This document shows positions 1 through 7,341 of a stretch of DNA of 64,000 bases, piece by piece. The notes beneath the pieces are model-generated. The model worked only from the letters and a program-made list of their open reading frames with translations, was not told the origin of the DNA and made no database searches. Numbering within the stretch: the stretch's first letter is position 1; each line of letters begins with the position of its first letter. This DNA comes from a virus: positions 28,236 to 92,235 of IMG/VR virus record IMGVR_UViG_3300043410_000565; one strand, given 5' to 3'. Position numbers and translations under genes: made by a program.

Positions 1-194
1 TGATTGATCAATTGATCCTAGATGTGGGTAAACAATATGCTCCATCGGGTATTGAGTTCGCTGCAATTGCTCTTGGTCGTTTAATGGTATTCACCAAACA
101 CGTTGATTGTTTTAATACATTCCAAGATATGATGACAGAAATTGTAAACATGAGAGAACCAGAGCCTCTCATCAAACCACAAGATGTCCAGTAA
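1..194 (+). CDS. Hypothetical phage protein, 5' end outside window
   Basis: The reading frame is open from the first bases of the window (codons in phase with base 3) to the stop at 192-194, so this is the C-terminal part of a gene that begins upstream. About 63 residues are visible, with no motif I recognise. It ends in PLIKPQDVQ and overlaps the next gene by 11 bases, which suggests translational coupling. An internal TTG at 12 could start a 60-residue protein, but a continuing upstream frame is more likely. Confidence 0.6.
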   Translation, partial: IDQLILDVGKQYAPSGIEFAAIALGRLMVFTKHVDCFNTFQDMMTEIVNMREPEPLIKPQDVQ

Positions 195-375
195 ATATAA
201 ATGCTTCTGTTATAACTGTAACAAGAACGAACGAAACGAATATGGTTTTCCAGTCGTACTGACTAGGATGATCGTATGTCCAACTTGTGGTAACAAACGT
301 TGTCCGCATTCTACCGATCACAAGTTGGCATGTACTCAATCAAATGAGCCAGGACAACCAGGAAGTAGATATTAA
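184..375 (+). CDS. Small zinc-ribbon-like protein
   Basis: This 63-residue protein has cysteines arranged as C-F-C-x2-C near the N terminus and C-x2-C-x4-C in the middle (CPTCGNKRC), followed by histidines. That pattern fits a small structural zinc site. It overlaps the upstream gene by 11 bases and its TAA overlaps the next ATG (TAATG at 373-377). Function is unknown. Such proteins are common among early genes of T4-like phages and may bind nucleic acid or a host protein. Confidence 0.7.
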   Translation: MSSKYKCFCYNCNKNERNEYGFPVVLTRMIVCPTCGNKRCPHSTDHKLACTQSNEPGQPGSRY

Positions 376-872
376 TGATTGCAACACTAACACAATTCGC
401 CAGACATAAGGATGGAACCTATGTCTCAATGGACTTATCTGACCAATGTAGAGAACTGATTGATCACTTTGTTGAGATGAATCTAGGCTTGACTGAGCGG
501 GTTGATAAATCAACATACCATATTACTGTCATCTATTCGAGAGCACCAGTCCCATCAGCTGAACAATATGCAGGCATAACGACTGATATTGGCGCAACTG
601 TGACAGGTTACGAAGTATTCCCAACTAAGAATGATGGCAAGTGTTTGGTTATGCGTTTGGACTTTCCATGTGCTGAAACTCTAAACAGACAATTGACAGC
701 TGAGGGTGCCATGTCTGATTATGATTCATACAAGCCACATATGACTATTGCCTATGATATCAAACAAGAGATTGATCCACATACTCTTCCAGTTCCAGAG
801 TTTAAATTACAGTTTGGCCATGTTAAGGTTGAACCACTAGACCCTGAGTTCATTCCAAAGAACAAGGATTGA
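375..872 (+). CDS. 2H phosphoesterase, Acb1-like (possible anti-CBASS)
   Basis: The 165-residue protein carries two H-x-T motifs, HIT at residues 49-51 and HMT at 122-124, the hallmark of the 2H phosphoesterase superfamily. The 73-residue spacing, total length and surrounding pattern (YHITVIYS, then a G-VTGYEVF strand, then SDY-x4-KPHMTIAYD) resemble T4 gene 57B, known as Acb1, which cleaves cyclic oligonucleotide messengers and blocks CBASS immunity. That is family knowledge; the anti-defence role here is inferred. It lies in the early operon among small genes, a typical place for host-takeover functions. It could instead be an RNA 2',3'-cyclic phosphodiesterase. The start at 375 overlaps the previous stop. 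Confidence 0.75.
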   Translation: MIATLTQFARHKDGTYVSMDLSDQCRELIDHFVEMNLGLTERVDKSTYHITVIYSRAPVPSAEQYAGITTDIGATVTGYEVFPTKNDGKCLVMRLDFPCAETLNRQLTAEGAMSDYDSYKPHMTIAYDIKQEIDPHTLPVPEFKLQFGHVKVEPLDPEFIPKNKD

Positions 873-873
873 T

Positions 874-1167
874 ATGTACCACGAACCAGATTTTAAAACA
901 TACGATTACACGATCGGTGGGAAGCTGGTCGTTGGTAGAGCAGTCATTGATGAATCATATCAGCATCTGATGTTGAGTGATGCTGAGTCTCGACAAAGGG
1001 TCAAAGAGAAACTGATATCTGACATGGCTCAGTACATGTTGGAGAATAACCTCGTTGAGTTTATGCAGCAGAAGAATGTGGACATGACAACCACTGTTGT
1101 TGTTCGTGCTTACTTGGCTCCAAACAACGAGATAAAGATTTTAAGACTAGCAAATAAGATTGTATGA
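874..1167 (+). CDS. Hypothetical protein, early operon
   Basis: A 97-residue protein starting one base after the previous stop (TGATATG). It looks soluble, with an N-terminal beta-rich stretch, a central amphipathic helix (residues about 38-65) and a C-terminal strand. The pattern loosely resembles small phage proteins of unknown function. It overlaps the next gene by four bases (ATGA). Confidence 0.65.
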   Translation: MYHEPDFKTYDYTIGGKLVVGRAVIDESYQHLMLSDAESRQRVKEKLISDMAQYMLENNLVEFMQQKNVDMTTTVVVRAYLAPNNEIKILRLANKIV

Positions 1168-1403
1168 AGTATTATACCATTGTATTCCCAGGCGAGTACG
1201 GGCAACATGTCCAAGAAACATGGAGCGAGGCTCAGATTCTAACATCATATTATGCTTATTGGTGTTCTATGATGATTCAGAACGTGGCTGCTCCCGATCT
1301 ATCAGAAGTTAATTGTATTGATGATTGGTGTATTGTCCACTGGGCAATGGAGACTGATCAATTTGGAAATAAGTTATGTCAGACTACACTCAACAATGCC
1401 TAA
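1164..1403 (+). CDS. Hypothetical protein, early operon
   Basis: A 79-residue acidic protein starting inside the ATGA overlap with the upstream gene. It is rich in aromatic residues (tyrosine and tryptophan) and has three cysteines in no metal-binding pattern. I do not recognise a family. The following small membrane gene begins within its 3' end at 1376. Confidence 0.6.
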   Translation: MKYYTIVFPGEYGQHVQETWSEAQILTSYYAYWCSMMIQNVAAPDLSEVNCIDDWCIVHWAMETDQFGNKLCQTTLNNA

Positions 1404-1537
1404 TCGCTGCGGTTTATAACCTTACGATTCTCTTTCTATGTACTACTTTGGTAGTCCTTTTCAACTTCAGTCCTTGGTGGTTCGTGGGGGCTGTAATGAT
1501 CATGGCTTCGGTCTCTGAAGAAGACAAAAAAGATTGA
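1376..1537 (+). CDS. Small two-helix membrane protein
   Basis: A 53-residue frame starting at ATG 1376, overlapping the upstream gene by 28 bases, and ending at TGA 1535-1537. Residues about 8-30 (LIAAVYNLTILFLCTTLVV) and 33-46 are strongly hydrophobic, separated by a short FNFSPWW turn. The tail SEEDKKD is charged. This looks like a helical hairpin in the inner membrane. Small membrane proteins of this kind are frequent in T4-like early regions, where roles range from superinfection exclusion to lysis timing; none can be assigned here. Confidence 0.55.
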   Translation: MSDYTQQCLIAAVYNLTILFLCTTLVVLFNFSPWWFVGAVMIMASVSEEDKKD

Positions 1538-1544
1538 AAATCGC

Positions 1545-1573
1545 TTTACTTTAATTCACAGGTGCGGTATAAT
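1545..1573 (+). promoter_or_regulatory. Sigma70-type promoter with TTAATTC spacer motif
   Basis: TTTACT at 1545-1550 and a perfect TATAAT at 1568-1573 are separated by 17 bases, the spacer beginning TTAATTCA. The same arrangement recurs many times in this window. The downstream leader (ATTACTGTATTGAAGGAGAAAAG) is shared with the promoter at 10026 and supplies the ribosome-binding site of the next gene. Confidence 0.85.
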
Positions 1574-1595
1574 TACTGTATTGAAGGAGAAAAGT

Positions 1596-1799
1596 ATGGG
1601 ATTCGAAAAGAAGGTTCTTGAAGTTGCAACCCCTCATCTTAGCAAAGGTGAGAGTGCTTACTTTTTCAACGGGACATTGTTCATTGATGGTGTTGAGCGT
1701 ACATCGCGAAAGATCTTCTCTGATATCATGATGAAGATCACTCCCATGGTCAAAGTCTCTAAGACTGGTCCAGAAGAATTTGCTATTGATTTTGTTTGA
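1596..1799 (+). CDS. Hypothetical early protein
   Basis: A 67-residue protein read from ATG 1596, which sits eight bases after GGAGA and about 22 bases after the -10 box of its own promoter. A TTG at 1581 lies too close to the transcription start to be the main start. The protein has a hydrophobic helix with the sequence SAYFFNGTLFIDGV and a basic centre. No family is recognised. Its stop overlaps the GAGG ribosome-binding site of the RNA ligase gene, so the two are probably co-transcribed. Confidence 0.65.
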   Translation: MGFEKKVLEVATPHLSKGESAYFFNGTLFIDGVERTSRKIFSDIMMKITPMVKVSKTGPEEFAIDFV

Positions 1800-1806
1800 G
1801 GTTGTT

Positions 1807-2886
1807 ATGCGTAAACTTGCTAAGATTGTTAAGATTGATGAACTGAACCCGATCGAGGGTGCTGATGCCATTGAATGTGCTGTCGTTGGTGGCTGGAAAG
1901 TTGTAGCCCAGAAGGGTCTCTACAACGTTGGTGACCTTGCTGTTTACTTTGAGATTGATTCATGGATTCCCCATGAGTTGGCTCCATTCCTGTCTAAAGG
2001 TAAAGAGCCACGTGAGTTCGAAGGTGTCAGGGGTGAACGTCTGAAGACTATCAAGCTGCGTGGTCAGTTGTCTCAAGGTTTGCTGATGCCTCTGGAATAC
2101 ACTGAAGACGGTGGATTCTATTTCCGTCGCACCGATGGTGATATTCAGAATGTTAGCGAAGACCAAGACGTTACTGAATTGCTTGGCATCAAGAAGTGGG
2201 AGAAGCCCGTCAATGCCCAGCTGGCTGGTGTGTGTCGTGGTAATTTCCCGTCACTGATCCCTAAGACTGATCAAGAACGTGCTCAAAACCTGAAGAAAGA
2301 GATTGTTGCTGCGAATGAGGCTGGCACTCAATTTGAAATCACTGAGAAGCTAGAAGGCTCATCTATGACCGTATATCGTATGGTTGTGGATGGTGAAATG
2401 CAGTTCGGTGTTTGCTCACGTAACATGGATCTCAAGGAAGTTGCTGGTAATACATTCTGGGACGTTGCTCGTCAGGATGATATCGAGGCTAAGATGATTG
2501 CTGTTGATGAGTTCTGGTCATTCGCTATTCAAGGTGAGTTGATTGGTCCTAACATCCAAGGTAACATCTACAAACTGTCTCAACCCGAATTCCGAGTGTT
2601 CGATGTTTACGATATTCAGGCTGGTAAGTATCTGAACCCTGAAGCACGTTGGCAATTGATCACTCGTATGGGATTGAAGCATGTGCCAGTTTTGGCTTTC
2701 ACTGCTTCTTTGTACGACACACTTGGTATCAGCGACATGAACCAACTGTTGGACTTTGCCGATGGTAAGTCTATGAACGGTGCTGCTGGCCATGAGCCAC
2801 TTCGCGAAGGTGTAGTGTTCAAAGAGGTCAACGGAGGCATGACTTTCAAGGTTATCTCTAACCAGTACCTGTTAGGTGAAAAGTAG
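1807..2886 (+). CDS. RNA ligase, DRB0094/Rnl5 type
   Basis: This 359-residue protein has the nucleotidyltransferase core of ATP-dependent RNA ligases. The adenylated lysine motif KLEGSS begins at about residue 181, and a motif IV-like EGVVFK and a motif V-like FKVIS lie near the C terminus. The N-terminal 150 residues (KIVKID-LNPIEGAD, VVAQKGLYNVGDLAVYFEID) match the extra N-terminal OB-type domain of the Deinococcus DraRnl/DRB0094 family. Members seal nicks with 3'-OH and 5'-phosphate ends in RNA-containing duplexes. The role here may be repair of cleaved host or phage RNA. I chose ATG 1807 because GAGG at 1798-1801 gives ideal spacing; a longer frame from 1780 has no such signal. It is followed by a hairpin terminator. 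Confidence 0.88.
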   Translation: MRKLAKIVKIDELNPIEGADAIECAVVGGWKVVAQKGLYNVGDLAVYFEIDSWIPHELAPFLSKGKEPREFEGVRGERLKTIKLRGQLSQGLLMPLEYTEDGGFYFRRTDGDIQNVSEDQDVTELLGIKKWEKPVNAQLAGVCRGNFPSLIPKTDQERAQNLKKEIVAANEAGTQFEITEKLEGSSMTVYRMVVDGEMQFGVCSRNMDLKEVAGNTFWDVARQDDIEAKMIAVDEFWSFAIQGELIGPNIQGNIYKLSQPEFRVFDVYDIQAGKYLNPEARWQLITRMGLKHVPVLAFTASLYDTLGISDMNQLLDFADGKSMNGAAGHEPLREGVVFKEVNGGMTFKVISNQYLLGEK

Positions 2887-2892
2887 TAAAAA

Positions 2893-2919
2893 AGAAACCC
2901 TACCGAGTGTAGGGTTTCT
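2893..2919 (+). terminator. Hairpin terminator after RNA ligase
   Basis: An 11-bp perfect stem, AGAAACCCTAC (2893-2903) with GTAGGGTTTCT (2909-2919), and a five-base loop lie seven bases after the ligase stop. An A-run before it would give a U-run on the opposite strand; on this strand the U tract is only part of the stem. It separates the ligase unit from the next promoter. Confidence 0.7.
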
Positions 2920-2931
2920 ATCAAATATCGC

Positions 2932-2960
2932 TTTACTTTAATTCAACATTAGACTATAAT
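2932..2960 (+). promoter_or_regulatory. Sigma70-type promoter with TTAATTC spacer motif
   Basis: TTTACT (2932-2937), 17-bp spacer starting TTAATTCA, TATAAT (2955-2960). It lies just after the ligase terminator and drives the GP88-family gene, whose AAGGA site precedes ATG 2991. Confidence 0.85.
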
Positions 2961-2990
2961 TAATGTATTGGTTGAGATAAAGGACATATT

Positions 2991-3668
2991 ATGAAATTGC
3001 TGAGCACTGGTAACCCAAAGTTGATCAAAGGTGAGAAGAAAGGTTATTTGTCATTCGTTCTTCACCTGTCTCCCGCTGATGTGGCTGGTTATGAAACCTG
3101 CCCCAAACGCACTGCTGGTTGCACAGCTGCTTGCCTGAATACCGCTGGTCGTGGTGGTATGTTCAAACCTGGTGGCACAAATACTATTCAAGAAGCACGC
3201 AAGCGCAAGACACGTATGTTCTTCGAGCAACGTGATCAGTTCTTGGCTGATCTTGAAGCCGATATTCGTAAGGGTATCAAACAAGCAGAGAAGAAGGGTA
3301 TGATCCCTGCTTTCCGTTTGAATGGCACCAGCGATATCGCTTGGGAAAAGTATGGTATCATCCAGAAGTTTCCCGAAGTCCAATTCTATGATTATACAAA
3401 GATCCGCAATCGTAAAGTCGCTGCACTGAGCAACTACCACTTGACCTTCTCCAAGGCTGATGGTAACGATATGGATGTTCGTTTGGCTGCATCTGCTGGC
3501 ATGAATGTGGCAGTTGTATTCAAAAATGTACCCGATTCTTATATCGGTCGTACAGTTATTGATGGCGATGATACCGATCTGCGATTCCTTGATCCAAAGG
3601 GTGTTGTGGTTGGTTTGAAAGCCAAAGGTCGTGCTCGTAAAGACACTTCTGGTTTTGTAGTTGTTTAA
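2991..3668 (+). CDS. GP88-family phage protein
   Basis: The 225-residue protein begins LSTGNPKLIKGEKKGY and has the cysteine motif CPKRTAGCTAACLNTAGRGG at residues about 37-56, followed by a QEARKRKTRMFF stretch. This is the signature of the phage gene product 88 family (PF17338). These proteins are widespread in tailed phages, but their biochemical role is not established to my knowledge. The clustered cysteines suggest a metal site. It has its own promoter and is followed after 16 bases by a small gene. Confidence 0.8.
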   Translation: MKLLSTGNPKLIKGEKKGYLSFVLHLSPADVAGYETCPKRTAGCTAACLNTAGRGGMFKPGGTNTIQEARKRKTRMFFEQRDQFLADLEADIRKGIKQAEKKGMIPAFRLNGTSDIAWEKYGIIQKFPEVQFYDYTKIRNRKVAALSNYHLTFSKADGNDMDVRLAASAGMNVAVVFKNVPDSYIGRTVIDGDDTDLRFLDPKGVVVGLKAKGRARKDTSGFVVV

Positions 3669-3684
3669 ATAAGGAAATTATATC

Positions 3685-4041
3685 ATGGCAAAAGCTCAAA
3701 TTATTCAAGACTCTATCGACGGCATCTTCGGCGAGAAGGTTAATGTTGGTGACCAAGTTATGGTCGTCACGACTGGTTATTCTCATCGAGTGAATGTTCG
3801 TAAGGGTATCTACAAAGGTTATGTTGATACAGGAATGGGCTGGCGAAAGAGCAAGAAAGCAAAGATCGAGATCAATACCACTCGTTCTATTCAAGTGAAA
3901 CCCGATGGCAATGAGTTTTGCTGGAACAAGGATTATGATTCCAAGACATGGCCAGAAGTCAGCAAGACTCTGACCCGCAAGGAAGTTCCTTATACATACA
4001 TGACAACCCTTCAACTCAACCGCATCGCAACTATCAAGTAA
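3685..4041 (+). CDS. Hypothetical protein
   Basis: A 118-residue basic protein starting after an AAGGA site in the short intergenic gap. Residues 20-50 (VGDQVMVVTTGYSHRVNVRKGIYKGYV) look like a small beta-barrel of SH3 or KOW type, a fold often used for nucleic-acid or protein contacts. That is only a pattern impression. The TAA overlaps the next ATG. Confidence 0.65.
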   Translation: MAKAQIIQDSIDGIFGEKVNVGDQVMVVTTGYSHRVNVRKGIYKGYVDTGMGWRKSKKAKIEINTTRSIQVKPDGNEFCWNKDYDSKTWPEVSKTLTRKEVPYTYMTTLQLNRIATIK

Positions 4042-4316
4042 TGGATAAAGATATCATCCTCGCAGCAGCCAATATGATGTCCGATAAAGGATATGGACTG
4101 GGTAATGAACCCGATTATCTCAAGTTCAAGGCAGGTCGCTTGCTCCTGACGTTGGTCAAGTATCGGGATGCGGGGATGAATTCTTACACCTATTTCTGGA
4201 AGAACGAACAAGAGCGAGTTACATCCCCATTCTTTGATTCTGAGAAAGAAGCCTATGCATGGATCAAACAGGTTGACGAATGGGATAATTGGAAAGCAAA
4301 CAAGGATATCGTATGA
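4041..4316 (+). CDS. Hypothetical protein
   Basis: A 91-residue protein. The start at 4041 forms TAATG with the previous stop; the frame is open further upstream but only as a shadow. The sequence has a helical N terminus (KDIILAAANMM) and an aromatic centre (YTYFWKNEQERV), and resembles an uncharacterised small phage protein. The 3' end overlaps the SLOG gene by four bases. Confidence 0.65.
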   Translation: MDKDIILAAANMMSDKGYGLGNEPDYLKFKAGRLLLTLVKYRDAGMNSYTYFWKNEQERVTSPFFDSEKEAYAWIKQVDEWDNWKANKDIV

Positions 4317-4660
4317 GAGTAATTATTGCTGGTGGTCGCGATATCCATGACTACAACCTAGTGCTTGATGCTATCAACGAATGTAACTTCAACATTCAGG
4401 CTGTTGTATCTGGTGGAGCCAAAGGTGTTGATGCTCTTGGTGAGCGATATGCTGAGTCTGCCGATGTACCATTGCATATATTTGAAGCTGATTGGGAGAC
4501 GCATGGTCGTGCTGCTGGTCCAATCCGTAACCGAAAGATGGCAGAGAATGCCGATGCTTTAATCGCTATCTGGGATGGTAAATCCCGTGGCACTAAGAAT
4601 ATGATTGAAACCGCAACCAAGAAAGGTTTGCTGGTATTTGTAAAGAGGACTGATGTATGA
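4313..4660 (+). CDS. SLOG-domain protein, DUF2493 (YspA-like)
   Basis: The 115-residue protein begins RVIIAGGRDIHDY and continues with SGGAKGVDALGERYA, FEADWETHGRAAGPIRNRKM and IAIWDGKSRGTKNMIE. Those are the conserved blocks of the DUF2493 SLOG family, a Rossmann-like fold related to DprA and LOG that binds nucleotides or nucleotide-derived ligands. Members occur in many phages and in defence contexts. The exact substrate is unknown. ATG 4313 overlaps the previous stop; a longer frame from 4289 lacks support. Confidence 0.85.
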   Translation: MRVIIAGGRDIHDYNLVLDAINECNFNIQAVVSGGAKGVDALGERYAESADVPLHIFEADWETHGRAAGPIRNRKMAENADALIAIWDGKSRGTKNMIETATKKGLLVFVKRTDV

Positions 4661-4911
4661 TGGCTACAATGGAACAAAGAATGGCTCAACTAGAGGCTCG
4701 TATTGCCCAGCTAGAAGCACGCATCGCTAATCAAGAAGCGAAGACTATGACGTTTGGTCCATCTACTCCGTATCAACCATTCCCTGTCTCCCCATATCCA
4801 GATCCCAATAGCCCGTGGAATCCTCCATATACAATCACATGTAAGCTGGCTGATGGTACGACCAAGGAAATGACATTTACAACTCCAATCGTGGCACAGA
4901 CAAATGGCTGA
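4657..4911 (+). CDS. Coiled-coil/proline-rich small protein
   Basis: An 84-residue protein starting ATGATG at the previous stop. Residues 5-30 contain three near-perfect heptads (QLEARIAQLEARIANQE), a short parallel-coiled-coil candidate. A proline-rich linker (STPYQPFPVSPYPDPNSPWNPP) and a C-terminal beta strand follow. It probably oligomerises. Function unknown. It overlaps the next gene by eight bases. Confidence 0.65.
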   Translation: MMATMEQRMAQLEARIAQLEARIANQEAKTMTFGPSTPYQPFPVSPYPDPNSPWNPPYTITCKLADGTTKEMTFTTPIVAQTNG

Positions 4912-5269
4912 TACTGTATTAATCCTAATGACGCTTCTGATCCTGAAGCACTTCATCGTTGATTTCCCTCTTCAAGGACCATATCAATGGATGAATAAAG
5001 GGACATATCTACATCCTGGTGGCTTACTGCATGCGTTCATGCACGGAGTAGCAACCATGCTATGTTTTACTTGGTATGCTCCGCAAGCTGCGTTCTGGTT
5101 GGGTTTATTCGATGCCGTTATCCATTATCACGTGGACTGGGCAAAGATGAATATCAATGCCAAATTCGGTTGGAAAGCCGACCAACATCCACAATTCTGG
5201 TATCTAATGGGAGCCGATCAGCTGGCTCATTATCTAACATATATCTGGTTAATCTATCTTGTAGTATGA
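4904..5269 (+). CDS. DUF3307-family membrane protein
   Basis: A 121-residue integral membrane protein with three or four hydrophobic segments and the conserved pattern KHFIVDFPLQGPYQWMNKG, then GGLLHAFMHG, then DxxIHYHVDWAK, then DQLAHYLTY. These histidine- and aspartate-rich blocks match the DUF3307 family found in phages and bacteria. The histidines sit at membrane edges and could bind metal. The function of the family is not known. The 3' end overlaps the next gene (ATGA). Confidence 0.75.
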   Translation: MADTVLILMTLLILKHFIVDFPLQGPYQWMNKGTYLHPGGLLHAFMHGVATMLCFTWYAPQAAFWLGLFDAVIHYHVDWAKMNINAKFGWKADQHPQFWYLMGADQLAHYLTYIWLIYLVV

Positions 5270-5715
5270 AGCATCGTGTATGGGTCATTGCTGGTAACGA
5301 ACACCAGTATCATGATTATGTTAGGGGTAAACCCTTAAATGGTGATAAGAAGTATTCGTATGTCTATGCGCCAGATACTCTCCGTGGGTTTGTTAATCCG
5401 CATGGTGTATTCATAGGTACATGGAGACATCGGGCTGATATTATCCCCATTCTTGATATGCTGATCATGTCCACTAATGAGGACACGAAGAATCTGCATA
5501 AGATTCGGCTTGAGTTAATGATGAACGCATCCCATACTCAAACTCTCGCTGCCACCATGCAGACTGGGTATAGTGATGCCGCTGATTTGTTAGCCAAAGC
5601 CATCGACCAAGAAGTATTGGATCAAATGGTGGATAAGCCAAAGATCGTGCAGACTGTATTCGATATTATGGAAGAATTCGATACACCCATGACATGGAAA
5701 GGATTCGTGAAATGA
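5266..5715 (+). CDS. Hypothetical protein
   Basis: A 149-residue protein. ATG 5266 overlaps the upstream stop and is preferred over the longer open frame from 5062, which runs inside the membrane gene. The N-terminal half (HRVWVIAGNEHQYHDYVRG, YVYAPDTLRGF, GVFIGTWRHR) looks like a Rossmann-type alpha/beta unit, and the C-terminal half is helical. It resembles an uncharacterised phage protein family that also occurs in cyanophages; no activity can be assigned. Confidence 0.65.
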   Translation: MKHRVWVIAGNEHQYHDYVRGKPLNGDKKYSYVYAPDTLRGFVNPHGVFIGTWRHRADIIPILDMLIMSTNEDTKNLHKIRLELMMNASHTQTLAATMQTGYSDAADLLAKAIDQEVLDQMVDKPKIVQTVFDIMEEFDTPMTWKGFVK

Positions 5716-5960
5716 CCGAAGAAGAAGTAATTAAAGACATTATCAAACGATCCAATGCAAAGGTTAAGCTGATTCGTAAGCATCAGAAAGAACTCCAAGA
5801 GATATATGACCAATGTAATCACCATGGTACAGTTGAGCAGAAATCATCTTATTTCGGTGGTTCATACTATGACCATGCATATACTCGCTACTGGGCTCAA
5901 TGTACAGTCTGCGGTAAGAAATCAGAAGAAGTAACAAAAGAACATAGTTATTATGGATAA
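5712..5960 (+). CDS. Small protein with CxH/CxxC putative zinc site
   Basis: An 82-residue protein starting at ATG 5712 in an ATGA overlap; ATG 5694 would add six residues. The N terminus is a charged helix. The C-terminal half has C-N-H-H and C-T-V-C-G-K-K separated by about 33 residues, which could form one zinc finger. Function unknown. Confidence 0.6.
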   Translation: MTEEEVIKDIIKRSNAKVKLIRKHQKELQEIYDQCNHHGTVEQKSSYFGGSYYDHAYTRYWAQCTVCGKKSEEVTKEHSYYG

Positions 5961-5965
5961 GTCCT

Positions 5966-6145
5966 ATGACACCTGAGTTTATTGAACGAGCAAGAAAAGA
6001 CTTTGATAAGGATGATCGATATCTAGATTGGGAATCATTCCTGGCTGGATATTGGGCTGCAACTAAACGATTCGGTCAGAGACAGGATCGTAGAGAGATT
6101 CGTTCAAAGCAAGGGTATTCACGTATAGGAGCAAACAACGTATGA
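5966..6145 (+). CDS. Hypothetical protein, 59 residues
   Basis: This 59-residue frame runs from ATG 5966 to TGA 6143-6145 and overlaps the next gene by four bases. The sequence MTPEFIERARKDF..DWESFLAGYWAATKRFG is helical, charged and compatible with a small soluble phage protein. Coupled start and stop overlaps on the 3' side and a six-base gap on the 5' side support it as a real gene in the operon. Confidence 0.6.
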   Translation: MTPEFIERARKDFDKDDRYLDWESFLAGYWAATKRFGQRQDRREIRSKQGYSRIGANNV

Positions 6146-6465
6146 ACGAACGAATTGTAAAACTTATCACAGAGGCTGATGCCTATGCTTGGACCATTTC
6201 TGAAAAGTATGTGCCTGAATGTGGTGAAGTAAACTATCTTTGGGAAGATGCATTCCGTAAAAAGTTCGCCGAGTTGATTGTTCGGGAATGCATCGGATGT
6301 TGTGAACAAGTTATTAGTGATCCTGTTCCTAAATCAGTTGACACTTGGCTTAACGGTGGTTCACAATGTATCAAAGAGATTAAAGAACGTTTCGGAGTTG
6401 AAGGTATGTCTACAGAAGATAAAAAGACTTTGATTAAAGAATTATTGGGATTGAATAATGTATGA
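6142..6465 (+). CDS. Hypothetical protein common in phages
   Basis: A 107-residue protein with the block FRKKFAELIVRECIGCCEQV at residues about 38-57, a pattern I associate with a small protein found in many enterobacterial and freshwater myoviruses. The cysteines ECIGCC are close together. No activity is known. A similar shorter block, ERFAYLIVLECINTL, is found in the gene at 7007, suggesting the two are distant paralogues. Confidence 0.65.
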   Translation: MNERIVKLITEADAYAWTISEKYVPECGEVNYLWEDAFRKKFAELIVRECIGCCEQVISDPVPKSVDTWLNGGSQCIKEIKERFGVEGMSTEDKKTLIKELLGLNNV

Positions 6466-6650
6466 ACTGGGAAGACACCGAACAAGAACTCAAACGTCTA
6501 AACGATATCCTGATTAGCCTACACCAACGACCAGAACGCGACTGGGAAATCCATGAAAAGAATTGTGCGCAAATCGTCCGTCGTAAGCTAAGAGATCTGG
6601 GTGAGTATCGTTATAGTCTATTAAGGAAGAAAAATGAACCAACTAACTGA
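6462..6650 (+). CDS. Hypothetical helical protein
   Basis: A 62-residue protein in an ATGA overlap with its upstream neighbour. It is highly charged and predicted to be helical, with no motif. The 3' end overlaps the next gene by 17 bases. Confidence 0.55.
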   Translation: MNWEDTEQELKRLNDILISLHQRPERDWEIHEKNCAQIVRRKLRDLGEYRYSLLRKKNEPTN

Positions 6651-6867
6651 ACTGTTCGTCCGTCTAAAGCAGATGGAGAATGCAATTGATCTAATCCTCA
6701 TGAGTCTACCAGCAACGGATAATGAAGCCTTCAATGCTAGAAAGATTCAAGCTGCAAGACGTCAAGAACGAATCCAAGCAGAACAACAGGCAACCCAAGA
6801 ATATCTCAATCTAAAGAGCCGTCTCCAAGAATTAGAGAATGATTATCCAACACTGAAGAAGCTATGA
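6634..6867 (+). CDS. Coiled-coil small protein
   Basis: A 77-residue, mostly helical protein with glutamine- and arginine-rich heptads between residues 38 and 75 (RQERIQAEQQATQEYLNLKS). ATG 6634 follows GGAAGAAAA, a usable ribosome-binding site within the preceding gene. Function unknown. Confidence 0.6.
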   Translation: MNQLTELFVRLKQMENAIDLILMSLPATDNEAFNARKIQAARRQERIQAEQQATQEYLNLKSRLQELENDYPTLKKL

Positions 6868-7010
6868 CACCTAGAATAATCCCTCGCTATGTTGATCATC
6901 TATGGTATCCGATTCTATGTCGAGGGCTTGGCTCAGGTCATTGTAGAATTGTGGAGATGCAAGGAAAAGAAGTAAATGCTTGGAATGATTATGTACGGAG
7001 CCAACGATGA
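6864..7010 (+). CDS. Hypothetical protein, 48 residues
   Basis: A short frame from ATG 6864 (ATGA overlap) to TGA 7008-7010 encoding MTPRIIPRYVDHLWYP..CRGLGSGHCRIVEM. It is basic and aromatic with two cysteines. The overlaps on both sides support it as a member of the chain of micro-genes. Confidence 0.5.
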   Translation: MTPRIIPRYVDHLWYPILCRGLGSGHCRIVEMQGKEVNAWNDYVRSQR

Positions 7011-7186
7011 ATAATCTAATTAAATCACTCCTAGCCAAAGCCCATCTAGAGAAACACCCTGATACCAATGCAATCGCTGAAAGATTCGCTTATCTAATAG
7101 TCCTAGAATGCATTAATACTCTAAGCGAAGACGACGGAGCAACCCATCATGAAGAACTTCTATTACAAAGATTCGGTATAAAATGA
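7007..7186 (+). CDS. Hypothetical protein, 59 residues
   Basis: The frame runs from ATG 7007 to TGA 7184-7186, with four-base overlaps at both ends. The block ERFAYLIVLECINTLSEDDGATHHEE recalls the AELIVRECIGCCEQV block of the gene at 6142, so the two may be paralogues in the same operon. Function unknown. Confidence 0.55.
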   Translation: MNNLIKSLLAKAHLEKHPDTNAIAERFAYLIVLECINTLSEDDGATHHEELLLQRFGIK

Positions 7187-7341
7187 AACTAACTGAAGAA
7201 CACAAACAATTCCTGATAGATCTAAGAGACAGCGGAGTAACCAACATGTGGGGTGCCTCTCCATATCTAGAAAGAGAATTCGGTCTAACCCGCAAAGAAG
7301 CCTCGGATATCCTATTACAATGGATCAAATCATTTAAATGA
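7183..7341 (+). CDS. Conserved small phage protein, 52 residues
   Basis: The frame from ATG 7183 encodes a 52-residue protein with the pattern LTEEHKQFLIDLRDSGVTNMWGASPYLEREFGLTRKEA. I recognise this as a recurrent small protein of myoviruses. It looks like a small helical domain, possibly a helix-turn-helix, but no function is established. Four-base overlaps join it to both neighbours. Confidence 0.65.
   Translation: MKLTEEHKQFLIDLRDSGVTNMWGASPYLEREFGLTRKEASDILLQWIKSFK

Noticed and set aside
3556-4014. 152-codon minus-strand frame opposite the GP88-family gene and its neighbour
   Set aside because: It crosses the boundary of two well-supported plus-strand genes and lacks a promoter or ribosome-binding site.
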